NCBI RefSeq assembly: GCF_003112435.1
Contig: NZ_BDOQ01000006.1
Coordinates: 1-64,000 of the forward strand
From: Novimethylophilus kurashikiensis
Lineage (GTDB): Bacteria > Pseudomonadota > Gammaproteobacteria > Burkholderiales > Methylophilaceae
Direction: 5' to 3'
DNA length: 64,000 nt
Below the pieces are notes generated by a model that saw only the letters and a program-made list of their open reading frames with translations, was not told where the DNA came from and made no database searches. A program made the translations under genes and the position numbers. Shown here in pieces: positions 1 to 8,406 of this stretch; the stretch's first letter is position 1; each line of letters starts with the position of its first letter.

Positions 1-3000
1 TGCCGTTGAGGGCGGCACCGATGAGGGTGAGGTTCTCGACATTGGCGCCTTGGGTCGCCAGATTGAAGCTAACGCTGGAACGCACCGTGTCCGTACCTTC
101 GTCGGCATTCTCGGTGACGGTGTCGAGCGTGTTGTCCACGACGTAGACGTCGTCCCCCAGGCCGCCGATCATACTGTCAGCGCCGGCGCCACCGTTGAGG
201 GTGTCGGCGCCTTCGTCGCCCGTGAGCGTATTGGCAAGGCCGTTGCCGGTGAGGACATTGTCCAGGGTGTTGCCGGTGAGGTTGTAGGCCACGGCATTGA
301 TAAGCGTGGCGTTGTCGACGTTGGCTTCGAGCGTGTAGGTGCCGTTCGCCGTGGCGATGTTGACCTTGACCAGCTCCGTGCCTTCGTCGGTGTTCTCGGT
401 GATGGTGTCGCCGACGTTGTCGACGACGTAGGTGTCGTTGCCCAGGCCGCCGATCAGGGTGTCGGCGCCTAATCCACCGTCCAGCACGTTGTTGGCGTCG
501 TTGCCGGTAAGCTCGTTGGCGAGCAGATTGCCCGTAAGGTTGAGCTTGGTCGTGCCGGTACCGCTGGCATCGAGGTTGTCGAGGTTGGCGCCCAACGTGA
601 GCGTGGTGGCATTGGTGAGGTCGGTGACGCTGCCCGTGAGGATGACGGTGTCCGTGCCCTCGTTCAGGTTCTCCGTGACGCTGTCCTGCAAGGCGGCGAT
701 CGCCGTGGTCCCGGTTCCCACCTTGATGAGATCCACCGTATAGGTGTCGTCGCCCTTGCCGCCCTTCAGGATATCGATGCCGCCTGCACCATACAGTGCA
801 TTGGCACCGTCGTTGCCGATGATGGTGTTGTTGAGGCTGTTGCCGGTGCCGTCGATATCGTCCGTGCCGGTGAGCGTGAGGTTGTCCAGGTTGTCGCCCA
901 GCACATAGGTGATGCTGGCCTTGACCAGATCGATCCCGCCGCCTTGGGCAGCGATGAGACTTTCGGTGACGACGTCGTTGGCATTGTCCACCACGTAGGT
1001 GTCGCCACCCTTGCCGCCGATCAGGGTGTCCGCACCCAGGCCGCCGTCCAGGATGTTGGCCGCGTCGTTGCCCGTGAGCACGTTGTCGAGCTCGTTGCCC
1101 GTGCCGTTGATGGTGTTGAGACCGCTGAGGGTGAGGTTCTCGATGTTGGCGGCGAGACTGTAGCCAACGCTTGCGTTGACCGTGTCCGTACCTTCGTTCG
1201 CGTTCTCCGTGACCACATCCAGCACGTTGTCCACGACGTAGATGTCGTCGCCCAGCCCCCCTATCAAGGTGTCGGCGCCAACGCCGCCATTGAGGGTGTC
1301 GTTGCCTTCATTTCCGGTGAGCGTATTCGCTGCAGCATTGCCGGTAAGGACGTTGTCGAGTTCGTTGCCCGTGCCGCTAATACTAGCGCTACCAGTTAGC
1401 GTTAAATCTTCAACGTTTGCTCCTAATGAATAGGTGATAGAAGCTAGAACCGTATCGATTGCACCATCATCGGGAGTAGTGGGTTCTGGCGGAGGATTAA
1501 ATGGATTTTCAACACGAACTACATCGCCCGTCCCTGAATTACCAGATACACCAACCAACTCACTGTCGAGAGTATGAAAGATTACATAGTGACCATCTGC
1601 AGAGAACGATGCATTATTACTATCAAAAAGTCCTTGTTCACCCGTGGTGCTAAGAGAAAGTCGTTGAATTTCGCCAGTCTGGAGATTTTTGATAAATACA
1701 TCTGACTCTCCATTGGTATCGTTCGCCACTAAATTATCAGCGCGGCTATCAAACACTACATATTTGCCATCAGCCGAAATAGAAGCGTTTTCGCTAGAGT
1801 CGTTGGCAGACACTCCGGCCACATCAGAAGATGCGAGTTGAATAGCACCTGTCTGTAGGTCTTTAACAAAGATTTTGGTAGTGTAGGTATCAGTGCCTTC
1901 TACTAAATTAGTAGCAGTACTCTGAAAGGCCACATATCGGCCATCAGCTGAAATTGATGCGTTAGTGCTTTGCGGATCGAGTGTGGTATATGAGTACGTA
2001 GTAGAAGTAGGGCTTGTAATAACGTAAGTTAATTTATAGCCGATAGCCTCGACTCCATTACTATCAAGTGCTACTCGCTGAACAACGCCAGTATCCAAAT
2101 TTTTAACAAAAACTTCAGCACCAGCATTGGTATCGTCATTAACCAAGTTATTAGCATCACTGGTGAATACAACATATTGTCCGTTGGCTGAAAAAGAGGC
2201 ATCAGAACTATTGCCGTTCGCCTCATTTCCGGAACTATCGGTTGAGACTCGCTGTATGCTTCCGTCCAGAAGGTCTTTGGTAAAAATATCGCTACTACTA
2301 TTGTGATCACCGGCAACCAGATTAGTAGCATTACTAGTGAAAATTACATACCGATCATCGCTCGAGAACGACGCTTCCATTGATGACCCTGAAGCTTGTG
2401 CTCCAGTGGCGTCAGTAGAAACGCGTTCGATAGCGCCTGTTTGTAAATCTTTACGGAAAACGTCATAAGCGGCATTGGTATCGCCAATGACTAAATTATT
2501 TGCAAAACTGGTAAATAAAACATAGCGCTCATCACCTGAAATTACAGCAGATAAGCTAGCCGAATTACCTAACTCGCCAGTAGCTGAAGTAGAAACCTCT
2601 ATGAGAGAGCCCGTGTGTATGTCTTTAAGGAAAATATCATCCGCGGCATTAGTACCGCCAATATCCAAATAGTCGGCACTACTTGTAAAAACAGCAAATT
2701 GACCATCTACGGATAAAGCATTATCCCTGGCTGTGCCGTAAAGATAGCTTCCATGCTCCCCACCTGCATCAGCATTAGAGGAAACCATGACGATTCCAGA
2801 AGGTTGTGTAAATGGAGAATGTGGTGATTCATCAACCACGTCACCCACATTGTCAACAACATACACATCAGCACCCGCACCTCCATACATGACATCTGTG
2901 CCAGCACCGCCATCGAGTACGTCGTTACCATCCCCTCCGAACAAATTATCATTACCGGTCAAACCCTTGAGATTGTCATTTCCGGCAAAGCCTGCAAGCA

Positions 3001-3682
3001 CATCATTGCCAGAAGCGCCGGACATCGAATCATTCCCTGCCATGACTCCTGCAATAAGGGAGTTGAAGTTGCCGTATGACTCAAACTGCTGGTATGTAAT
3101 CGAGAAATTACTTAGCTGATAAGTATGACCATTTTGAGTAAATTGAAAGGACGTCAGGTTTCCTGTAATGGAATCTGTCGCATCATGATAAATTAATGAA
3201 CCCTTGAGAAGAAAATCTCCATTTTCCGTATGGTAGGCAATCTTGTTAATGGAAAAATTAGGGATGTCAAAGTCACCGGAAACCGCGGCACTACCATAAA
3301 GATCAACTGTATGTCCGGCCGATGTTACAGCGCCATAATGAGTCACGCTCCCGCTGCTAGCAGCAGTGTCGGCATTAACGGCTACATTTCCATTAAGACT
3401 AACTCCCCATCCATCCGACCCTGCCACCTGGAAAGACGTGAAGGTAAAGGTTCTCGCACTAACATTGACGCTGATCCCCCCCATGACAACTGTACTGCCC
3501 GGATCGCCCAAGAGTCTTCCTGAAACGGATGTGGGAGATGTGAAAGCAAGAGAGCTTTTATCTAGAGATTGGGAATTTAACCAATTAGCTGCACTATTAA
3601 AATCATCTTTGAATGTGCTAACCGTATTGCTGATCGTTAAATCAGTAAAGCTACCGTTCCAGTCGCTAATGTAGCTAGACAT
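1..3682 (-). CDS. RTX-type calcium-binding secreted protein with beta-propeller-like repeats (3' end missing)
   Basis: The reading frame stays open from an ATG at 3682 (preceded by AAGGAAG) to the left edge, giving 1227 codons without a stop. Residues 1 to about 205 form a region I do not recognise. Next come glycine/aspartate nonapeptide repeats of the GNDxLxG type (about 3060-2830), which bind calcium in RTX proteins. About eight repeats of roughly 48 aa follow (2790-1500) with the pattern YVVFTS-ATNLV-GDTN-xDVFxKDLxTG, like TolB/PD40 propeller blades. From about 1450 to position 1 there are long RTX modules with DTVNASVGYSL and DDIYVVDN. There is no N-terminal signal peptide, so export is probably by a type I system using a C-terminal signal outside the window. 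The blade region is clearly AT-richer than the RTX modules, so the gene looks mosaic. Function is probably surface or extracellular; the ligand is unknown. Confidence 0.85.
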   Translation of the reverse strand, partial: MSSYISDWNGSFTDLTISNTVSTFKDDFNSAANWLNSQSLDKSSLAFTSPTSVSGRLLGDPGSTVVMGGISVNVSARTFTFTSFQVAGSDGWGVSLNGNVAVNADTAASSGSVTHYGAVTSAGHTVDLYGSAAVSGDFDIPNFSINKIAYHTENGDFLLKGSLIYHDATDSITGNLTSFQFTQNGHTYQLSNFSITYQQFESYGNFNSLIAGVMAGNDSMSGASGNDVLAGFAGNDNLKGLTGNDNLFGGDGNDVLDGGAGTDVMYGGAGADVYVVDNVGDVVDESPHSPFTQPSGIVMVSSNADAGGEHGSYLYGTARDNALSVDGQFAVFTSSADYLDIGGTNAADDIFLKDIHTGSLIEVSTSATGELGNSASLSAVISGDERYVLFTSFANNLVIGDTNAAYDVFRKDLQTGAIERVSTDATGAQASGSSMEASFSSDDRYVIFTSNATNLVAGDHNSSSDIFTKDLLDGSIQRVSTDSSGNEANGNSSDASFSANGQYVVFTSDANNLVNDDTNAGAEVFVKNLDTGVVQRVALDSNGVEAIGYKLTYVITSPTSTTYSYTTLDPQSTNASISADGRYVAFQSTATNLVEGTDTYTTKIFVKDLQTGAIQLASSDVAGVSANDSSENASISADGKYVVFDSRADNLVANDTNGESDVFIKNLQTGEIQRLSLSTTGEQGLFDSNNASFSADGHYVIFHTLDSELVGVSGNSGTGDVVRVENPFNPPPEPTTPDDGAIDTVLASITYSLGANVEDLTLTGSASISGTGNELDNVLTGNAAANTLTGNEGNDTLNGGVGADTLIGGLGDDIYVVDNVLDVVTENANEGTDTVNASVGYSLAANIENLTLSGLNTINGTGNELDNVLTGNDAANILDGGLGADTLIGGKGGDTYVVDNANDVVTESLIAAQGGGIDLVKASITYVLGDNLDNLTLTGTDDIDGTGNSLNNTIIGNDGANALYGAGGIDILKGGKGDDTYTVDLIKVGTGTTAIAALQDSVTENLNEGTDTVILTGSVTDLTNATTLTLGANLDNLDASGTGTTKLNLTGNLLANELTGNDANNVLDGGLGADTLIGGLGNDTYVVDNVGDTITENTDEGTELVKVNIATANGTYTLEANVDNATLINAVAYNLTGNTLDNVLTGNGLANTLTGDEGADTLNGGAGADSMIGGLGDDVYVVDNTLDTVTENADEGTDTVRSSVSFNLATQGANVENLTLIGAALNG

Positions 3683-3873
3683 TAATGCTTCCTTGATTAT
3701 TCTTCACTATTCTTTTATTAGTTAGCGGAATTGACTATTTTGGCTTTGTAAATAAATGTTAAGTTTAAGTATGAGGCCAACCAAAAAACATTTCAATCAA
3801 GGTTTTATTAAAAAATACCCATATTGCATACGTTTAGAACTCAAGCATAAAAACACTGAGATTTCTTGTTTTA
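3683..3873. other. AT-rich intergenic region upstream of the RTX gene
   Basis: This gap lies between the start of the RTX gene and the stop of the PQQ dehydrogenase gene, both on the minus strand. It is AT-rich and presumably holds the RTX promoter. I see no convincing terminator hairpin or small gene. Confidence 0.4.
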
Positions 3874-5643
3874 TTACTTTTTCAAAGCAAACACTCTCAT
3901 TTCATCCCCCTGCTTAAACCCGAAAATCTGGTTCCCCCCCGCCGCCACGGCGATGTATTGCATGCCGTCAATTTCGTAAGTCATGGGGGGGGCATTCACA
4001 CCCGCATCTGTTTTGATTTGCCAAAGTATTTGGCCGTTGGTGGCATCCAGAGCGTCCAGGTGGCCGTTGCCTTCGCCGGTGAAGATGAGGTTGCCTGCGG
4101 TGGCTAGAACGCCGCCAACCAGCGGATCGGGCGTTTTGTGTTGCCAGCGAATCTTGCCGGTTTGCAAGTCGATGGCGGAGAGCAGGCCCCAGCGGGCTTC
4201 GTCGAGAGGCTCCAGGGCGGAGTAGCGAATCGCGGGTTTGTCGCCTTCGGCAGGCGTGATGTGCAGGGTGTATTTGACCGGCCAGTGCATCCCGGCAACG
4301 AAGGCCGTTTGCGCCTGTTCATCGACGGCGGAGGGCGACCAGTTCACACCGCCCAGCACGCCCGGATAAATCCGCACGCCCTGCTCCGTGGCGTGGACGA
4401 ACATGTTTTCCTGCGGGACGAAGGCTTCGGATTTGACCAGCAACTCGCCGGTTTCGCGGTTGTGGACGTAGAACCAGCCGAGTTTGCTGGCTTGGCCGAC
4501 CGCTGGAATTTTCTTGCCATCGCGTTCCAAATTGAACAACACCGGCGGGCTGGCGACGTCGTAGCCCCAGACATCGTGCGGCACTTGCTGGTAGTACCAG
4601 CGCAGCTTGCCGGTGGCAGCATCGAGTGCCACCAGCGAAACGGTGTAGAGGTTGTCGCCGGGGCGAGAGACGTCGTCCATTTGCGGCGAGGGGTTGCCGG
4701 TGCCGAAGAACAACAGGCCTCTTTCCGGATCGATGGCCGGCGTGCTCCAGGCCGAGCCGCCACCGAACCGGCCGGCATCGGGATAATTGGGCGCACTGGC
4801 ACGCTCCCTGGCGATATCGCGGTTCAACGCAATTCCATCCGGCGTGGTTGGAGTGAACTTGCCTTCCCAACCCTCTGCCGGAATGGTGTCGAACTGCCAC
4901 ACGCGCTTGCCGGTATTGGCATCGAAGGCGGCTAGGAAGCCCGGACGGCCATAGCGCCCCGCTACGCCGACCACCGCACCCAAAGGTGCATTCTCGCGCG
5001 GGGCATCGAGATGCAAGCCATAACCTACGCCGGTGATACCGACGATCACCTTGCCTTGATACACGACTGGCGCCATCGCAATACCCACGCCGGTCGCGCC
5101 GGAGACCTTGGATTTCTTGAGCGGATCGGCGTCGTTGAGCGAGCTCACCATTTCGGCGTTGCTCGTGCCGTCGGCCGCGGCGTCGATATCCCAAAGCACT
5201 TGACCGGTCTTGGCGTCCAGCGCGATCAGCCGCGCATCCACGGTGCCGATGAAAACCTTGCCGCCACTCACGGCCACACCGCGATTGGCCGGGCCGCAGC
5301 ACATCTTGCTGCCTTCGCGGCGCTTGTGTTCGTAGCGCCAGAGTTGATGCCCGTCCCGCGCATCCAGCGCCACCACGTGGTTGAACGGCAGCGATAAATA
5401 CATCACACCATCGACCACAATCGGCGTAGCCTGGAAAGTCGCATTGACACCGCTCTTGTAAGTCCAGGCCGTCGTGAGTTGCGCCACGTTGTCCCGATTG
5501 ATCTGCGTCAGCGGCGAGTAGCGCTGGTTGCTGTAATCGCGACCGTAGCTCGGCCAATCGGCGTTTTTGGTCGCCGTCGGCGAGGTCGCGCAAGCGCTGA
5601 CGAGCAGGGACAGAAAAAATACTGGGGATAAGCGCTGCAACAT
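3874..5643 (-). CDS. PQQ-dependent dehydrogenase-like lipoprotein
   Basis: This 589-aa beta-propeller protein belongs to the quinoprotein alcohol/glucose dehydrogenase superfamily. The N-terminus is a lipoprotein signal (LLVSAC, lipid Cys18), so it should be membrane-anchored facing the periplasm. The adjacent cysteine pair typical of PQQ dehydrogenases is present (Cys115-Cys116 in KMCCGP), and tryptophan-docking repeats recur (DANTGKRVWQF, DLQTGKIRW). There is no haem-c CxxCH motif, so electrons must go to a separate acceptor. The segment corresponding to the catalytic W-D-Y-D of methanol dehydrogenases reads W-G-Y-D (359-362), so the usual catalytic Asp position is Gly. Substrate and activity are therefore uncertain. 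The start is the ATG preceded by GAGGTAG. It is transcribed divergently from the molybdopterin oxidoreductase. Confidence 0.85.
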   Translation of the reverse strand: MLQRLSPVFFLSLLVSACATSPTATKNADWPSYGRDYSNQRYSPLTQINRDNVAQLTTAWTYKSGVNATFQATPIVVDGVMYLSLPFNHVVALDARDGHQLWRYEHKRREGSKMCCGPANRGVAVSGGKVFIGTVDARLIALDAKTGQVLWDIDAAADGTSNAEMVSSLNDADPLKKSKVSGATGVGIAMAPVVYQGKVIVGITGVGYGLHLDAPRENAPLGAVVGVAGRYGRPGFLAAFDANTGKRVWQFDTIPAEGWEGKFTPTTPDGIALNRDIARERASAPNYPDAGRFGGGSAWSTPAIDPERGLLFFGTGNPSPQMDDVSRPGDNLYTVSLVALDAATGKLRWYYQQVPHDVWGYDVASPPVLFNLERDGKKIPAVGQASKLGWFYVHNRETGELLVKSEAFVPQENMFVHATEQGVRIYPGVLGGVNWSPSAVDEQAQTAFVAGMHWPVKYTLHITPAEGDKPAIRYSALEPLDEARWGLLSAIDLQTGKIRWQHKTPDPLVGGVLATAGNLIFTGEGNGHLDALDATNGQILWQIKTDAGVNAPPMTYEIDGMQYIAVAAGGNQIFGFKQGDEMRVFALKK

Positions 5644-5654
5644 GGGCTACCTCG

Positions 5655-5690
5655 TTGACATTTATACAGACCTGTATAGTATAACCACAA
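5655..5690. promoter_or_regulatory. Divergent promoter pair enclosing a 16-bp perfect palindrome
   Basis: Between the PQQ-type gene (-) and the molybdopterin oxidoreductase (+) lies TATACAGACCTGTATA (5663-5678), a perfect 7+2+7 inverted repeat. A consensus TTGACA (5655-5660) stands just before it on the plus strand, with AT-rich -10 candidates at 5679-5685. On the minus strand TATAAA (complement of 5661-5666) has TTGTGG (complement of 5685-5690) 18 bp upstream. A protein bound to the palindrome would cover both promoters. Its length and symmetry fit a dimeric repressor such as a TetR-family protein (inference). No candidate repressor gene is adjacent. Confidence 0.6.
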
Positions 5691-5772
5691 ACCCCCGCCG
5701 ATTTTGCATCAGGCCTATTCGAAGCGTGCGGACATCCCGTCCAGCATGCCCAATCCATCGAGGAGAAGCCGC

Positions 5773-7911
5773 ATGAACGCACCAGCCGAGACTATTGAAA
5801 TCTTTCATGGGGGTTGTCCTCAGGATTGCCCCGACACCTGCGCGATGAATTACACCGTCAAGGACGGCAAGCTCATCGACGTCCAAGGCAAACCCGAGCA
5901 CCCCATGACGCGGGGCGGCTTGTGCGTCAAGCTCAAGGATTTCGCCGACCATCATTACAACAGCGAGCGCCTGCTGTATCCCCTCAAGCGCAAAGGCCCC
6001 AAGGGCAGCCGCCAGTTCGTGCGCATTACCTGGGACGAAGCGCTAGCCGAGATCAAGGAGCGCTGGACCGGCATCATCCGCGAATACGGCGCGCAGGCCA
6101 TCATGCCCTACAGCTACCTGGGCAACCAGGGCATCGTGCAGGGGCTCAACGTCGGCGATCCGTTCTTCAACAAGCTGGGCGCCACGGTATGCGAGCGAAC
6201 CTTCTGCGGCTCCGGCTCTTCCACCGCCTGGCTCATGACCATGGGGCCTACCGGCGGGCTCGATCCTGAAAGTTTCGTTCACAGCCAATACATGGTGATC
6301 TGGGGCTGCAACTCGGTCAGCACCAACCTGCACCACTGGCACATCATTCACGAGACGCAGAAAAAAGGCGTCAAGCTCGTCGTGATCGATACCTACAAAT
6401 CGCTCACCGCCAAGCAGGCCGATTGGCACATCATCCCCAAGCCGGGCACCGACGGCGCGCTCGCGATGGCGCTGATCAATACCTTGATTGAGCAAAACCT
6501 GCTGGATCACGATTACATCGAAAAATACACGCTGGGCTTCGAAGAACTGAAGGCGCGGGCGAAAGACTGCACGCCGGAATGGGCGGAAGCCATTACCGGT
6601 GTCGCTGCAGCCGATATCCGCAAGCTGGCGAAAGAAATGTACGACGCCAAGGCAACCGCCATTCGCATGGGCGTGGCGCTCGAACGTCACCACGGCGGCG
6701 GCCAGACCATCCGTGCCGTATGCTGCATCCCGGCCCTGACCGGCGCCTGGCGCCATGTCGGCGGCGGCCTCATGCAAATGCCGCTATGGGAATTCCCACT
6801 CAAGTTCGACCGCATCTGCCGACCCGACTACATTCCGCAAGGGACGCGGGTCATCAACAACCTGCGGCTCGGCCAGGCGCTCAACGGCGAAATGCCGCTG
6901 CACCCGCCGCTGAAATCGGTCATGTTCTATAACGCCAACCCCGTGAGCCAAGCGCCCGAATCCAACAAGATCGTCGAAGGCCTGATGCGGGAGGATTTGT
7001 TCGTGGTGGCTGCCGAGCACTTCATCACCGACACCGCCGCCTATGCCGATATCATCCTCCCCGCGACCATGGCGGCCGAGATGGACGATATGATCCTCTC
7101 CTGGGGGCACTTTTACCTCACCTACAACGCCAAGTGCATCGATGCGCCGGGTGAAACGGCTTCAAACGCCGAGATTTTCCGCCGTCTCGCCAGGACATTC
7201 GGCTTCGACGATCCGCAGTTCCAGCGCACGGATGCCGAGATGATCGAAGACTATATCGACTGGACCGCGCCGCAGATGGCCGGGATCACGATGGAGACGT
7301 TCAAGCAAGACGGCTATGCCCACCTCAAGGTCGGCACGCCGGACGACCGCTGCCCACACAAGGAAGGCAACTTCCCCACGCCTTCAGGCAAGGTCGAGTT
7401 CAAGAGCAGCGCTGCGGCCGGCGGTAATTTCGTCGCCACGCCGTTCCGTCAGTTGTACGACGCCTTCCAGGGCGGCGAACCGGTCGACCCCTTGCCCGGC
7501 TACGTGCCGTCACGCGAGCGCCCTGAAACCAACCCTGCCCTGGCGCTCAAGTATCCGCTCAACATCGTCACGCCCAAGAGCCACGGCTTCCTCAACTCGC
7601 AATACGCCAACGAGGCACACAAGGTGAAAAGCCAGGGGGATCAATACGTGCTGATCAACCCGGTAGATGCCGCCGCACGCGACATTCATCCCGGCAACCT
7701 GATCCGCGTGTTCAACGACCGAGGGGAGTTTCACGGCGAAGCGCGTGTCACCGACGACACGCTACCAGGGGTGGTGGTCGCAACGCTGGGCTACTGGCGT
7801 AGCCGCACCAAAGGAGGCGGCGCCGTCAACGTGATCAGCTCCGATCAATTCGTGAACCTGGGACACGCGCCCAGTCTGTCCGATAACCTGGTGCAGGTCG
7901 AGGCAGCGTAA
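5773..7911 (+). CDS. Molybdopterin-dependent oxidoreductase (DMSO reductase superfamily)
   Basis: This 712-aa catalytic-type subunit has an N-terminal [4Fe-4S] site, C15-x3-C19-x3-C23-x27-C51 (GGCPQDCPDTC and GGLC). The Molybdopterin domain follows (MVIWGCNSVSTN; residues PGTDGALAMALIN for the dinucleotide cofactor), and the C-terminal molydopterin-dinucleotide-binding domain begins near PLNIVTPKSHGFLNSQ. I chose the ATG at 5773 because GAGGAG precedes it by 8 bases; an upstream in-frame ATG at 5704 has no such site and would overlap the palindromic promoter. There is no Tat signal, so it is probably cytoplasmic or a soluble subunit. No electron-transfer or membrane subunit gene is adjacent. 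The physiological substrate cannot be read from the sequence. Confidence 0.9.
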   Translation: MNAPAETIEIFHGGCPQDCPDTCAMNYTVKDGKLIDVQGKPEHPMTRGGLCVKLKDFADHHYNSERLLYPLKRKGPKGSRQFVRITWDEALAEIKERWTGIIREYGAQAIMPYSYLGNQGIVQGLNVGDPFFNKLGATVCERTFCGSGSSTAWLMTMGPTGGLDPESFVHSQYMVIWGCNSVSTNLHHWHIIHETQKKGVKLVVIDTYKSLTAKQADWHIIPKPGTDGALAMALINTLIEQNLLDHDYIEKYTLGFEELKARAKDCTPEWAEAITGVAAADIRKLAKEMYDAKATAIRMGVALERHHGGGQTIRAVCCIPALTGAWRHVGGGLMQMPLWEFPLKFDRICRPDYIPQGTRVINNLRLGQALNGEMPLHPPLKSVMFYNANPVSQAPESNKIVEGLMREDLFVVAAEHFITDTAAYADIILPATMAAEMDDMILSWGHFYLTYNAKCIDAPGETASNAEIFRRLARTFGFDDPQFQRTDAEMIEDYIDWTAPQMAGITMETFKQDGYAHLKVGTPDDRCPHKEGNFPTPSGKVEFKSSAAAGGNFVATPFRQLYDAFQGGEPVDPLPGYVPSRERPETNPALALKYPLNIVTPKSHGFLNSQYANEAHKVKSQGDQYVLINPVDAAARDIHPGNLIRVFNDRGEFHGEARVTDDTLPGVVVATLGYWRSRTKGGGAVNVISSDQFVNLGHAPSLSDNLVQVEAA

Positions 7912-7920
7912 ATGAGCAAC

Positions 7921-7942
7921 GGGGCAGGCTGTTGCCTGCCCC
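7921..7942. terminator. Hairpin between convergent genes
   Basis: GGGGCAGG (7921-7928), a 6-nt loop and CCTGCCCC (7935-7942) form a perfect 8-bp GC-rich stem. It sits between the stop of the molybdopterin oxidoreductase and the stop of the convergent PilZ gene. There is no T-run on either side, so it may act as a bidirectional transcript end rather than a classical intrinsic terminator. Confidence 0.5.
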
Positions 7943-7952
7943 GAGACGCCAG

Positions 7953-8249
7953 TTAGATGGGTTTAATGGGTTCCAGGGTCGACTCCTCGACGCTCGCGGC
8001 GACGCTCATGCGGCCATCGTGAGCCTCAGCTCGCACCACCCTGCCCTTGCACTTCAATAATTTCTTATCTGTAAACGTCTCGACTTCCAGTATGAAATCG
8101 ATATCGTTCCCGGGCACAAACTCGCCATCAGTGTCGAAGCGAATCCCATTGGCGCTGAAATCACGCGTCATCCCCATGTTCTGCTCGACATAGACCGGGA
8201 GAATCACTTCCACCCGCTCGTCACTACGCTGATCGGCTCCAGTACGCAT
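7953..8249 (-). CDS. Single-domain PilZ protein (copy 1)
   Basis: This 98-aa protein is almost entirely a PilZ domain, a c-di-GMP receptor fold. Both binding motifs are present: R-x3-R (RSDER) near the N-terminus and D/N-x-S-x-x-G (DFSANG). It is clearly paralogous to the PilZ protein at 18984-19271: both share LPVxxxxxxGxTRDxSAxGIxFD and LLKCxGxVVRxExHDGxxSVA patterns. It lies immediately downstream of the giant adhesin gene on the same strand, so the two PilZ genes bracket the adhesin. It probably reports c-di-GMP level to the adhesion machinery (inference from context). Confidence 0.85.
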   Translation of the reverse strand: MRTGADQRSDERVEVILPVYVEQNMGMTRDFSANGIRFDTDGEFVPGNDIDFILEVETFTDKKLLKCKGRVVRAEAHDGRMSVAASVEESTLEPIKPI

Positions 8250-8406
8250 TTTCGGCTCCTCACACGACCTATAGTTAGAGATTGAAAAATCAGTCTAGAA
8301 CTATTCTGGCCGAATTATCAAGGCGCTCTACCACTCAATGCTGAATCAGCCAAACAGAAGCCGAGACCTGGTCTGGTGACTGAGCCTCGACCTTATACTT
8401 CATTAT

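Noticed and set aside
4319-5782. 487-codon minus-strand frame overlapping the PQQ dehydrogenase
   Set aside because: It is Arg-rich, overlaps a clear quinoprotein almost completely and matches no fold; it is a frame shadow.
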